Below are positions 26,598 through 37,609 of a DNA stretch of 64,000 bases, one piece after another. Location of the stretch: positions 186,001 through 250,000 of the forward strand of contig WLJH01000001.1 of NCBI GenBank assembly GCA_009701885.1, given 5' to 3'. A program made the translations under genes and the position numbers. This stretch comes from Actinomycetota bacterium (GTDB lineage Bacteria > Actinomycetota > Actinomycetes > Propionibacteriales > Nocardioidaceae). The notes beneath the pieces are model-generated. The model was not told the DNA's origin. It ran no database searches and worked only from the letters and a program-made list of their open reading frames with translations. The first letter of the stretch is position 1. Each line of letters opens with the position of its first letter.

Positions 26598-27953
26598 ATG
26601 GCGAGGACGACGCGGCAGGGGCAGGGGCACGACACCGAGCGCACCGAGCGGATCGTGGCGGTCCTGGGCGACGCGTTCGCTCCGCTGGTGCGCGCGGACC
26701 CGGCGGCCTTCCGCGGCAAGTACCGCAAGATGGCGGCCGACCCGCACGCCTTCTACCGCGGCACCGCGTGCCTGTTCTACGCCGACGTCGCGGCCGACGG
26801 CGCCGGCGACGAGGACTCCGGCGCCGCCTGGGTCGACGACAGGTCCGGCCGCATCTGGATCCACGGGGACCTGCACGTGGAGAACTTCGGCACCTACCTC
26901 GACGGCGACGGCCGGCTGGTCTTCGACGTCAACGACTTCGACGAGGCCTACCTCGGCCGGTGGACCTGGGACCTGCAGCGCTTCGCCGCCTCACTCGCGC
27001 TCGTCGGGTGGCAGAAGGCGCTGCCGGAGGAGGACGTCGACGCGCTGGTCGCCGACTACTGCCGCGCCTACCTCGACCAGGTCGACGCCTACGTCCGGAG
27101 CGAGACCGACGACTACGCGCTCTACCTCCACAACACCGACGGGCCGATCCACCAGGTGCTGGTCGCCGCCCGGCAGCGCCGCCGCGCCGACCTGCTGGAC
27201 TCCGAGACGACCCGGCACGCGGGGGAGCGGGTCTTCCTCGAGGACGCGACGGTGCGCCGTCTCGGCGTCGAGGAGCAGAGCCGCGTCGTCGAGGCCTACC
27301 GGCGCTATCTGGACACGATCCCGGCGGACAAGCGTCGCGGCGAGCTGTTCTACGAGCTGCGCGACGTGGTCGGCAAGAGCGGCTTCGGCATCGGCAGCGC
27401 GGGGTTGCCGGCGTACAGCCTGCTGGTGGAGGGCCACAGCCAGGCCCTCGACAACGACGTGGTGCTCTCGATGAAGCAGGCCAACGTGCCGGCGGTGAGC
27501 CGCTTCGTCGACACCGCCGACGTCGACTCCTACTTCGACCACGAGGGGCACCGCACGGTCGTCAGCCAGCGGGCGCTGCAGGCCCACACCGACCCGTTGC
27601 TGGGTTGGACCGACATCGACGGCACGGGGTACGTCGTCTCGGAGGTCTCGCCCTACGAGCTGGACCTGTCGTGGGAGGACCTCACCGAGCCCGACGAGAT
27701 CCGCCAGGTCGTGCGGCTGCTGGGGCGGGCGACCGCGAAGGTGCACTGCGCCTCGGACTCCGACAGCGACCAGGACCTCGTCGACTTCCAGGTCGAGGAG
27801 GCCGTCGTGGCCTCCGTGGGCGAGCGGCGCGAGGAGCTGGTCGACTGGGTGGTGGACTTCGGCAAGCGCTACGCCGACCGGGTCCGCGCCGACCACGCTC
27901 TCTTCGTGGAGGCCTTCCGCTCCGGTCGGATCGGAGTGGCCGCGACCGGCTGA
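26598..27953 (+). CDS. DUF2252 family protein
   Basis: A 451-residue cytosolic protein of the DUF2252 (COG4320) family. The kinase-like core is visible: WIHGDLHVENFGTY, resembling the HGDLHxxN of aminoglycoside phosphotransferases, then LVFDVNDFDEAYLG and WDLQRFAASLAL. This suggests an ATP-dependent small-molecule kinase fold, but no substrate is known. The ATG at 26598 is preferred because a CAGGCT hexamer (26585-26590) ends seven bases before it. A GTG at 26559 would add 13 residues. It stands alone, convergent with galactokinase 15 bases away. Confidence 0.88.
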   Translation: MARTTRQGQGHDTERTERIVAVLGDAFAPLVRADPAAFRGKYRKMAADPHAFYRGTACLFYADVAADGAGDEDSGAAWVDDRSGRIWIHGDLHVENFGTYLDGDGRLVFDVNDFDEAYLGRWTWDLQRFAASLALVGWQKALPEEDVDALVADYCRAYLDQVDAYVRSETDDYALYLHNTDGPIHQVLVAARQRRRADLLDSETTRHAGERVFLEDATVRRLGVEEQSRVVEAYRRYLDTIPADKRRGELFYELRDVVGKSGFGIGSAGLPAYSLLVEGHSQALDNDVVLSMKQANVPAVSRFVDTADVDSYFDHEGHRTVVSQRALQAHTDPLLGWTDIDGTGYVVSEVSPYELDLSWEDLTEPDEIRQVVRLLGRATAKVHCASDSDSDQDLVDFQVEEAVVASVGERREELVDWVVDFGKRYADRVRADHALFVEAFRSGRIGVAATG

Positions 27954-27968
27954 CCTGTCGACCCCGCG

Positions 27969-30697
<2,729 letters not shown>

Positions 30698-30709
30698 ACA
30701 GCCTGCTGA

Positions 30710-31288
30710 TCAGCGGCGCGAGCTGTTGGCCGTGCGGCCGCGCACGACCCCGATGAAGGACTGCACCCGCTCGTCGTCGTGGTCGGTGCGCCACACCAGG
30801 CCGACCGTCGTGGTCGGGAGGTCGGTGACCGGCCGGTGGGTGACGTCCTTGCGGTGGTGCAGCCGGGCGATCGACATGGGCACGACCAGCACCCCGGTGC
30901 CCGCGGCGACCGTCTCGACGGCGTCCTTGGTGCTCATCGGCGGCCAGTCCAGCTGCTCGGCGCGCGGGGTCCAGCCCGAGCGCTCGGGATGCACCAGCTG
31001 CTCGTCGGCGAGGTCCTCGGTCGTCAGCTCCTCCACCACGGTGGCCGGGTGCTCGACCGACACGACGGCGACCGGCACCTCCTCGTAGAGAGCGATGCAG
31101 TGCAGTCCGTCGCGGTCGACGGGGAGCCGCGCCAGGACCATGTCGAGGGAGCCCTCGCGCACGCCCTGCTCCTGCGCCTCCTCCTCGACGGGGACCAGCT
31201 CGATCGGCCCGCTGCGCTCGCGGAAGGTCCGGGCCCACTTGTCGGGGGTCGCGCCGGTCACGAAGCCGAGACGGAAGGGGATGGCCAC
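30710..31288 (-). CDS. LysR-type substrate-binding domain protein without DNA-binding domain
   Basis: A 192-residue protein that corresponds to the effector-binding half of a LysR regulator, from FRLGFVTGATPDKWARTF to the C-terminal strand. Typical LysR effector-domain features are EGSLDMVLARLP and ETVAAGTGVLVVP. There is no winged-helix domain and no room for one: the GTG start is preceded six bases upstream by a TAGGCT hexamer (31295-31300 on the complement). It is therefore a complete, expressed gene rather than a fragment. It may bind a small molecule and act on a partner regulator. Similar domain-only proteins occur in other actinobacteria. Confidence 0.85.
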   Translation of the reverse strand: MAIPFRLGFVTGATPDKWARTFRERSGPIELVPVEEEAQEQGVREGSLDMVLARLPVDRDGLHCIALYEEVPVAVVSVEHPATVVEELTTEDLADEQLVHPERSGWTPRAEQLDWPPMSTKDAVETVAAGTGVLVVPMSIARLHHRKDVTHRPVTDLPTTTVGLVWRTDHDDERVQSFIGVVRGRTANSSRR

Positions 31289-31319
31289 CCGTCGAGCCTA
31301 GGCCCTGGGGAAGCCGGGG

Positions 31320-31970
31320 TCAGTCGGCGGCGGGCTCGTCGACCGGGCCGGCGGCGCGGGCGCCCTCGGCGTCCGCGCACAGCCCGCACGTGCCGGGCTC
31401 CTCGAGCCCCTGCCCGACCCGCCAGGAGTGGAGGAACCGCAGCGCACCCCGGCCCTGGTCGTAGGCCCGGGTGCCGTCCCCGAGCGGTCGCGAGGTCGCC
31501 ACCACCCACAGGTAGACCAGCAGCATCTCCAGGGCCTCGCCGGCCCGGGTCGGGTGGCCGGCGAAGACGTAGCGGGTGGTGGCGACGGCGCACTCGTCGA
31601 CCTCCACCAGGTCGCGAGGCGGGCGGAGGTCGCTCAGGCACCAGCCGCAGGCGACGTCGCGGCCCTGCCGGGCCCGGTGGCCGTGCAGGAAGGACGCCGC
31701 CTGGCCGGCGGTCGGGAAGACCTGGAGGCCGGCGGGGAGCCCCGCCTGGGCCCCGGTGCCGCCCAGGACCCAGTGGTAGACGACCACGGTGTCCTCGATG
31801 TCGTGCCAGCCGACCTGGTGGTCGGCCATCACGAACGCCGTGGTCGCGGCCGCGGCCAGGTCGACCTCCGGGGCCGGGCCGAGCAGCGCCGTACCGTCCG
31901 GCGCGGCAGCGCCACCCAGGCGCACCAGGGACGGCCGCGCCGGCGGCAGCGGGAACGGCTGCGCTGTCAT
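31320..31970 (-). CDS. Unknown protein with two CGxC motifs
   Basis: A 216-residue soluble protein I cannot name. Two CxxC pairs, CGWC (residues 108-111) and CGLC (195-198), could form a zinc or iron-sulfur site. The sequence between them is rich in hydrophobic and aromatic residues (MLLVYLWVVATSRPLGDGTRAYDQ). Its ATG overlaps, as ATGA, the stop of a ten-codon upstream frame that begins with the same MTAQP residues. It is on the same strand as the LysR-like gene, 31 bases upstream of it, and may share its function. Confidence in the gene is good, in function none. Confidence 0.72.
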   Translation of the reverse strand: MTAQPFPLPPARPSLVRLGGAAAPDGTALLGPAPEVDLAAAATTAFVMADHQVGWHDIEDTVVVYHWVLGGTGAQAGLPAGLQVFPTAGQAASFLHGHRARQGRDVACGWCLSDLRPPRDLVEVDECAVATTRYVFAGHPTRAGEALEMLLVYLWVVATSRPLGDGTRAYDQGRGALRFLHSWRVGQGLEEPGTCGLCADAEGARAAGPVDEPAAD

Positions 31971-31999
31971 GGGCGGGCGGTCTGGGGCTGCGCGGTCAT
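31967..31999 (-). CDS. Ten-codon leader peptide overlapping the CxxC protein start
   Basis: ATG at 31999 opens the peptide MTAQPQTARP, ending in a TGA that shares ATGA with the start of the next gene. A GGAGGG site lies about nine bases before it, whereas the main gene has no Shine-Dalgarno sequence of its own. The peptide and the main protein share the residues MTAQP, so it may derive from a duplicated start. It could couple or attenuate translation. Confidence 0.4.
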   Translation of the reverse strand: MTAQPQTARP

Positions 32000-32128
32000 G
32001 GCGGGGGGACCCTCCGGTGGGGCTGGGACCCTCCGCATCGGCCAGGCGGGAACGGACCTGAGGGGTCCAGCGCGGCGGGACGCCCGGAACCGGTCCGGGC
32101 AGGGTCGGAGCAGCGCGATACTGCCGGC

Positions 32129-33067
32129 ATGGACGCTGTGATCGCGGTCTCCAACCTGGTGAAGCGCTTCGGTCGGTTCACGGCCCTGGACCGGCTGGAC
32201 CTGCGGGTCGAGGCCGGTGAGGTGCACGGGTTCCTCGGACCCAACGGCTCCGGCAAGTCGACGACGATCAAGATCCTGCTGGGCCTGCTGCGCGCGGACG
32301 CCGGCGACGTGAGCGTGCTGGGCCGTGACCCGTGGCGCGACGCCGTCAGGCTGCACGAGCACCTCGCCTACGTCCCCGGTGAGGTCTCGCTGTGGCCCAA
32401 CCTGACAGGTGGGGAGGTCATCGACCTCTTGGCCCGCATGCGCGGCGGGATCGACGAGGCCCGGCGCGCGGAGCTGCTGGAGCGCTTCGGGCTCGACCCG
32501 ACCAAGCAGTGCCGCAGCTACAGCAAGGGCAACCGGCAGAAGGTCGCCCTCGTCGCCGCCCTCAGCGCCGACGTCGAGCTGCTGGTGCTGGACGAGCCCA
32601 CCGCGGGCCTGGACCCGATCATGGCCGCTGAGTTCCAGGAGGTCGTCCGCGAGGAGGTCGTGCAGGGACGCACGGTCCTGCTCTCCAGCCACATCCTGGG
32701 TGAGGTCGAGTCCCTGTGCGACCGGGTGTCGATCATCCGGGACGGTCGGACCGTCCTGGCCGGTCGGCTCCGCGACCTGCGGGGGGCGAGCCGGACCGCG
32801 GTGTCGGTGCGGCTCGCGCGCCCCGACGGGCTCGCGGAGCTCGCGGGCCTGCGGGTGCTCGAGGAGGTCGACGGTGAGGTCCTGGCCGAGGTCGAGACCG
32901 GCCGCATGAGCGAGGTGATGGCGGCCCTGGCCGAGCGGGGGATCGAGTCGCTCGCCGTCCACCCGCCCACGTTGGAGGAGCTGTTCCTGCGCAACTACGA
33001 CGACCCGGCCGGGACCAGGCACGAGACCGGCCGCCTGGCGTCGGCACGCGGGGACCAGCCTGCATGA
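32129..33067 (+). CDS. ABC-2 type exporter, ATP-binding subunit
   Basis: A 312-residue ATPase with Walker A LGPNGSGKSTT near residue 38, Walker B LLVLDEPTAGLDP and the switch His in LSSHILGEVE. Its ABC signature is the unusual YSKGNRQKVAL in place of LSGGQ. That form is typical of actinobacterial drug/polyketide exporters paired with a large permease. A C-terminal regulatory domain follows (from about residue 220). The next gene is that permease, overlapping by four bases (ATGA). A GATACT hexamer (32117-32122) lies six bases before the ATG. Confidence 0.92.
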   Translation: MDAVIAVSNLVKRFGRFTALDRLDLRVEAGEVHGFLGPNGSGKSTTIKILLGLLRADAGDVSVLGRDPWRDAVRLHEHLAYVPGEVSLWPNLTGGEVIDLLARMRGGIDEARRAELLERFGLDPTKQCRSYSKGNRQKVALVAALSADVELLVLDEPTAGLDPIMAAEFQEVVREEVVQGRTVLLSSHILGEVESLCDRVSIIRDGRTVLAGRLRDLRGASRTAVSVRLARPDGLAELAGLRVLEEVDGEVLAEVETGRMSEVMAALAERGIESLAVHPPTLEELFLRNYDDPAGTRHETGRLASARGDQPA

Positions 33068-34656
33068 GGACGTCCGACGGCTTCGTGGGGACCGGCGCGC
33101 TGCTGCGCCTGGCGCTGCGACGCGACCGGGTCCGGATCCCTGCCTGGGTGCTCGGCGTGGTCGGGGTGCTCTACTTCAGCGCCGCTGCCCAGGCCGGGCT
33201 CTACCAGGACCAGGCCCAGGTCGACGCCTACGGACGCCTGGTCACACAATCCTCCGCCACCGTGGCCCTCGCCGGGCCGGCCACGGGCCTGGACTCGCTG
33301 CGCGGCATCGTCATGTACGAGACCTACCTGACGGTGATCTGCGCGATCTGCATCCTGGCCGTGCTGATGGTGTCGCGGCACACGCGGGCCGAGGAGGAGT
33401 CCGGGCGCACCGAGCTGGTGCGCGCCACCGAGGTCGGACGGCATGCGGGGGCGGCTGCCGCCCTGATCGCCACCGGCTCCACCTGCCTGCTGATCGGGTC
33501 CGGGATGGCGCTGGTGCTGCCCTGGACGCCGCTGACCGTGCGCGACTCGCTGGTGTACGGCGCTGCGATGGCGTGCCTGGGCATCTTCATGGCCGCGCTG
33601 ACGCTCTGCCTGGCCCAGGTCTTCGTGCACGCCCGGACGGTCAGCGGCGCCGGGCTGGCCGTCTTCCTCGTCTTCTACGTCGTCCGCGCTGTCGGGGACG
33701 TCCGCGACGACGCGACGGTCTGGTTCAGCCCGATCGGCTGGGCCCAGGCCACCCGGATCCCCACCGAGGACCGGCCCTGGCCGGTGCTGCTGCTGCTCCT
33801 GGGTGCCGCGGCCCTGCTCGTCATCGCGGTGCGCCTGGCCGAGCGGCGCGACTTCGCGGCCGGTCTGCTGCCCTCGCGGCCCGGGCCCGCACGGGCCGCC
33901 CGGTCGCTGTCGGGTCCCGTCGGGCTCGCCTGGCGCCAGCAGCGCGGCGGGCTGCTGGCCTGGTCCGTGGCGCTGGGCCTGCTGGGGGTGCTGATCGGCA
34001 CCCTGGGCACCTCGATGCAGGACATGGTGCGTGACAACCCGGCGCTGGCGGCGTACCTGGCCGCGACCGGCGGCGCGTCCATGATCGACGCCTACCAGGC
34101 CACGTTCACGCTGGTCATCGCCCTCACGATCGCCGGCTACGGGATCTGGGCCGCCGGTCGGGTGCTCACCGAGGAGACCGTGGGCCGCACGGCGCTGGTG
34201 TGCGCGGGCCCCGTCGGTCGGGTCCGCTCGACCCTCTCCGACCTCGCCGTCGCCGGCGGCGGGGTCCTCGTGCTGCTGCTGGTGGCAGGCCTGGGCTCCG
34301 GGCTGTCGTACGCCACCGTCGTCGGAGACACGTCGCAGGGCCTGCAGATCTCGTTCGCTCCGCTGGTCTACCTCCCGGCGATCGCGGTGCTGGTCGGGGT
34401 GCTGGTGCTGGCCTACGGCTGGGCCCCGCGCTGGACCTGGGTCGGGTGGCTGGTGCTGGCCTTCGAGGCGGTGATCGGGTGGCTCGGGGGAGTCCTGGAC
34501 CTGCCGGAGTGGGTCTACCGGTTCTCGGTCTTCGACCACGCGCCCCGCTACCCGGCCGAGGCGCTCTCGGCCACACCGCTGGTGGCGATGACCGCCGTCG
34601 CGGCCCTGCTGCTCGCAGCCGGGCTCGTGGGGTTGCGCCGTCGCGACCTGCGCTGA
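33064..34656 (+). CDS. ABC-2 type exporter, large permease subunit (polyketide antibiotic transporter family)
   Basis: A 530-residue integral membrane protein with about twelve helices arranged as two similar halves, the second beginning near residue 280 (SGPVGLAWRQQRGGLLAW). The EEESGRTELVRATEVGR segment after the second or third helix is characteristic of the actinobacterial family often annotated as polyketide antibiotic transporter. The substrate is unknown and no biosynthetic genes are adjacent, so a general detoxification or lipid-export role is equally likely. It starts within the last codon of the ATPase gene, so the two are translated together. Confidence 0.9.
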   Translation: MRTSDGFVGTGALLRLALRRDRVRIPAWVLGVVGVLYFSAAAQAGLYQDQAQVDAYGRLVTQSSATVALAGPATGLDSLRGIVMYETYLTVICAICILAVLMVSRHTRAEEESGRTELVRATEVGRHAGAAAALIATGSTCLLIGSGMALVLPWTPLTVRDSLVYGAAMACLGIFMAALTLCLAQVFVHARTVSGAGLAVFLVFYVVRAVGDVRDDATVWFSPIGWAQATRIPTEDRPWPVLLLLLGAAALLVIAVRLAERRDFAAGLLPSRPGPARAARSLSGPVGLAWRQQRGGLLAWSVALGLLGVLIGTLGTSMQDMVRDNPALAAYLAATGGASMIDAYQATFTLVIALTIAGYGIWAAGRVLTEETVGRTALVCAGPVGRVRSTLSDLAVAGGGVLVLLLVAGLGSGLSYATVVGDTSQGLQISFAPLVYLPAIAVLVGVLVLAYGWAPRWTWVGWLVLAFEAVIGWLGGVLDLPEWVYRFSVFDHAPRYPAEALSATPLVAMTAVAALLLAAGLVGLRRRDLR

Positions 34657-34715
34657 GCCTGCACGCAGACCGAACCGGGCCCGGACCCGGCCCGCACCCT
34701 GTCTGGGAAGCAGGA

Positions 34716-34749
34716 CGGCCCCTGCCTGCTCGTCGCAGGTCAGGGGCCG
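34716..34749. terminator. Stem-loop between the exporter operon and tRNA-Leu
   Basis: CGGCCCCTGCCTG pairs with CAGGTCAGGGGCCG with one bulged base and a short loop (CTCGTCG). It sits 60 bases beyond the permease stop and just beyond the 3' end of the convergent tRNA gene, so it can end both. Confidence 0.6.
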
Positions 34750-34760
34750 GTCCCGTGCCG

Positions 34761-34845
34761 TGTCCGAGGGGGGACTTGAACCCCCACGCCCTATACGGGC
34801 ACTAGCACCTCAAGCTAGCGCGTCTGCCTATTCCGCCACCCGGAC
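34761..34845 (-). tRNA. tRNA-Leu (anticodon GAG)
   Basis: An 85-base gene on the complement. The acceptor stem GTCCGGG pairs with CTCGGAC (one G-T), followed by discriminator A. The anticodon stem CTAGC/GCTAG encloses TTGAGGT, giving anticodon GAG (34809-34811), which reads CTC and CTT. A long variable arm marks it as class II, and the T arm is GGGGG-TTCAAGT-CCCCC. The 3' CCA is not encoded. CTC is one of the frequent leucine codons in the surrounding genes. Confidence 0.95.
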
Positions 34846-34970
34846 GAGTGCGTCGGAACAGTAGCAAAACCGCACCCCGACCACCGCATCGGCACCCCTC
34901 CGCGGGTCGCCGTGCGCTCCCACCCCTGCGCTCGTGGGCGCGTGGGCGGTCGGGTGCGATGCTGGGGCCC

Positions 34971-36326
34971 ATGTCGACGCCCCTCTCGGACAGCCCCGGC
35001 AGCACCACCGACACCACGGCCCACCGCGGCTACGACCCCGCGGCGGAGGTGGTGGAGCTGTGCCGGGACCTGATCCGGATCGACACCTCCAACTACGGCG
35101 AGGAGGAGGGCCCGGGGGAGCGGAAGGCCGCCGAGCACGTCGCCGCGCTCCTGGACGAGGTCGGCATCGGGTGCACCGTGGTGGAGAAGCTCCACGGCCG
35201 CACCAGCCTCGTCGCCCGCTGGGGGGACGAGAGCAGTGGCAGGGACGCCCTGCTGCTGCACGGCCACCTCGACGTCGTGCCCGCCGCCGCGGAGGACTGG
35301 CAGGTCGACCCGTTCTCGGGCGAGGTGCGCGACGGCTACGTGTGGGGCCGGGGGGCGGTCGACATGAAGGACTTCGACGCGATGCTTCTCAGCGTCGTGC
35401 GCGCCCGGGCCCGGGCGGGCCAGGTCCCGGACCGCCCGGTCGTGCTCTGCTTCACCGCCGACGAGGAGGCAGGAGGCCACCACGGCGCCCAGGTCATCGT
35501 CGAGGACCACCCCGAGCTCCTGGAGGGCTGCACCGAGGCCGTCGGCGAGGTCGGGGGCTTCTCGACCACGGTCCGCGGTCGTCGCGTCTACCTCGTCGAG
35601 GCCGCCGAGAAGGGCATGGCCTGGATGAAGCTCACCGCGCGGGGGCGTGCCGGGCACGGGTCGATGATCAACACCGACAACGCCGTCTCCCGGCTCACGG
35701 CCGCGGTCGCGCGGATCGGGGCCCACCAGTGGCCCGTGCGGCTCACGCCCACGATGGAGGTGCTGCTCGCCACCGTCGCGGACCTCGCCGGCACCGAGGC
35801 CACCCCCGAGAACGCCCCGGCCCTGATCGAGGAATTCGGCGGAGCCGCACGGATGCTGGGTGCGGTCATCTCCAACACGACGAACCCGACCATGCTCCAG
35901 GCCGGCTACAAGGTGAACGTCATCCCCACCGAGGCCACGGCCCACGTCGACGGGCGCTTCCTCCCGGGCTTCGAGGACGAGTTCTTCGCCACGCTCGCCG
36001 AGCTCACGGGGGAGGGGATCGACATCGAATACCTCTCGCACCAGCAGCCCTGGGAGACGCCGTACGACGGTGACCTGGTCGCCGCGATGAACCGCTCGAT
36101 CCTCGCGGAGGACCCCGAGGGCATCGTGGCGCCGTACCTCATGTCCGGCGGCACGGACGCCAAGCACTTCCGCAAGCTCGGGATGCGCTCCTACGGCTTC
36201 GCCCCGCTGCGGCTGCCGGCCGACCTCGACTTCACCGCGCTCTTCCACGGCGTCGACGAGCGGGTGCCGGTGGACGCCCTGGAGTTCGGTGCGCGGGTGT
36301 TCGACCGCTTCTTGGATGACGTCTAG
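34971..36326 (+). CDS. M20/M25/M40 family metallo-hydrolase
   Basis: A 451-residue di-zinc peptidase/deacylase. Metal-binding motifs are LLLHGHLDVVPA, GRGAVDMKD and the catalytic pair in FTADEEAGG; the dimerisation domain holds GRAGHGSMI. Members remove C-terminal residues or acyl groups from peptides and amino acids (carboxypeptidase, succinyl-diaminopimelate desuccinylase and relatives). The exact substrate is open; the family commonly sits next to DUF5703 and uppP in actinobacteria, as here. The ATG at 34971 lies seven bases after a GATGCT hexamer (34958-34963). An earlier ATG falls inside that hexamer. Its TAG stop shares CTAG with the opposing DUF5703 stop. Confidence 0.92.
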   Translation: MSTPLSDSPGSTTDTTAHRGYDPAAEVVELCRDLIRIDTSNYGEEEGPGERKAAEHVAALLDEVGIGCTVVEKLHGRTSLVARWGDESSGRDALLLHGHLDVVPAAAEDWQVDPFSGEVRDGYVWGRGAVDMKDFDAMLLSVVRARARAGQVPDRPVVLCFTADEEAGGHHGAQVIVEDHPELLEGCTEAVGEVGGFSTTVRGRRVYLVEAAEKGMAWMKLTARGRAGHGSMINTDNAVSRLTAAVARIGAHQWPVRLTPTMEVLLATVADLAGTEATPENAPALIEEFGGAARMLGAVISNTTNPTMLQAGYKVNVIPTEATAHVDGRFLPGFEDEFFATLAELTGEGIDIEYLSHQQPWETPYDGDLVAAMNRSILAEDPEGIVAPYLMSGGTDAKHFRKLGMRSYGFAPLRLPADLDFTALFHGVDERVPVDALEFGARVFDRFLDDV

Positions 36327-36538
36327 GCCGTCCGGACCGCGCGGATGATCTTGCGCCGCAGCACGACCCGCCGCACCCCGTCGTTGCCGATCCGCACCCG
36401 GTCCAGCTCCCAGCCGCCGTGCTCGGCGCGCTCGACGAGCAGCTTGCGCACGACGTTGCGTGACAGGTCGCGCGAGAAGGCGACGCTCTCGAACTCCCAC
36501 TCCACCCCGTTGCGGAGGGGTCGTCGGTCGGCTCTCAT
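36323..36538 (-). CDS. DUF5703 family protein
   Basis: A 71-residue basic protein matching DUF5703: EWEFESVAFSRDLSRN, then RAEHGGWELDRVRI and the ending RRVVLRRKIIRAVRT. The function is unknown and the family is restricted to actinobacteria. The ATG at 36538 has GGGAGGG directly upstream and is better than a GTG 15 bases earlier. Its stop codon overlaps the convergent M20 peptidase stop in a shared CTAG, leaving no intergenic space. The aldo/keto reductase gene upstream ends 31 bases before it on the same strand. Confidence 0.88.
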   Translation of the reverse strand: MRADRRPLRNGVEWEFESVAFSRDLSRNVVRKLLVERAEHGGWELDRVRIGNDGVRRVVLRRKIIRAVRTA

Positions 36539-36569
36539 CAGCCCTCCCGTCACGTGCCGGTGAGGCGGG

Positions 36570-37520
36570 TCAGTCCGCGCTCACGTCGTCCAGTGCCGCC
36601 ACGATCTCGGGCGGCAGGGTGAGGTCCTCGACGCTGAGGGCGGTCCGCAGCTGGGCCGCGGTCCGCGCTCCCACGATAGGCGAGGTGACCCCAGGACGGT
36701 CGCGGACCCAGGCGAGCGCGACCTGCACCGGGGAGAGGTCGAGCCCCTCGGCCGCGCGGCACACCGCCTCCACCACCGCCACGGTCCGCTCGTCGTCGAG
36801 GTAGGGCTGCACGAAACGGGAGAACTGGCTGGTGGCGGCGCGGGAGTCGGTAGGCGTGCCGGTGCGGTACTTCCCCGTCAGCACCCCGCGACCCAGCGGG
36901 GACCACGGCAGCACGCCCAGTCCCATCGCCTGGGCGGCGGGCAGCACCTCGTGCTCGACGCCGCGGTTGACCAATGAGTACTCCACCTGGGTCGAGGCCA
37001 GCCGCACCCGCCCCGGCAACGCGGCCTGCCACGTCGCCGCCTGCGCGGTCTGCCACCCGGAGTAGTTGGAGATGCCGACGTACGACGCCCGGCCGCTGGT
37101 CACCGCGAGGTCGAGCGCGCTGAGCGTCTCCTCGAGCGGGGTGCGGGGGTCCCAGGTGTGGACCTGCCACAGGTCGACGTGGTCGACCCCGAGTCGGCGC
37201 AGCGACGCGTCGAGGGTGGGGAGCAGCGACCCGCGCGAGGCGTCGACATGGGTGCGCCCGTCGCGGGCGCTGATCGCCGCCTTCGTGGCGATGACGACCT
37301 CGTCGCGGTGCACGACGTCGCCCAGGAGCGAGCCCAGCAGCGCTTCCGACCGCCCCTCGGCGTACGCCGCCGCGGAGTCGACCAGGGTGCCGCCCGCCTC
37401 CACGAACGCGACCAGCTGGTCGCGTGCCTCGTGCTCGTCGGTGTCGCGACCCCAGGTCATCGTGCCCAGGCCCAGCCGGGAGACCCGGAGCCCGGTGGCT
37501 CCCACGGATCGCTGCTGCAT
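36570..37520 (-). CDS. Aldo/keto reductase
   Basis: A 316-residue NADPH-dependent oxidoreductase. It has the N-terminal LGLGTMTWGRDTD, the catalytic Asp/Tyr in DSAAAYAEGRSE, the Lys in VIATKAAI and the cofactor segment VGISNYSGWQ. Aldo/keto reductases of this group resemble the voltage-gated potassium channel beta/YajO branch. The ATG at 37520 lies eight bases after a TAGGTT hexamer (37529-37534 on the complement) and sits in the centre of an inverted repeat (37512-37528). It is divergent from uppP. Confidence 0.9.
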   Translation of the reverse strand: MQQRSVGATGLRVSRLGLGTMTWGRDTDEHEARDQLVAFVEAGGTLVDSAAAYAEGRSEALLGSLLGDVVHRDEVVIATKAAISARDGRTHVDASRGSLLPTLDASLRRLGVDHVDLWQVHTWDPRTPLEETLSALDLAVTSGRASYVGISNYSGWQTAQAATWQAALPGRVRLASTQVEYSLVNRGVEHEVLPAAQAMGLGVLPWSPLGRGVLTGKYRTGTPTDSRAATSQFSRFVQPYLDDERTVAVVEAVCRAAEGLDLSPVQVALAWVRDRPGVTSPIVGARTAAQLRTALSVEDLTLPPEIVAALDDVSAD

Positions 37521-37609
37521 GGCAGCAGAACCTAGCGGCAGCGGCCGCCCGCACCCGCCTCGGCTCGCCGTGCACGTCCACGGGCCCGCCACCCCTAGGC
37601 TTGCTGCCC

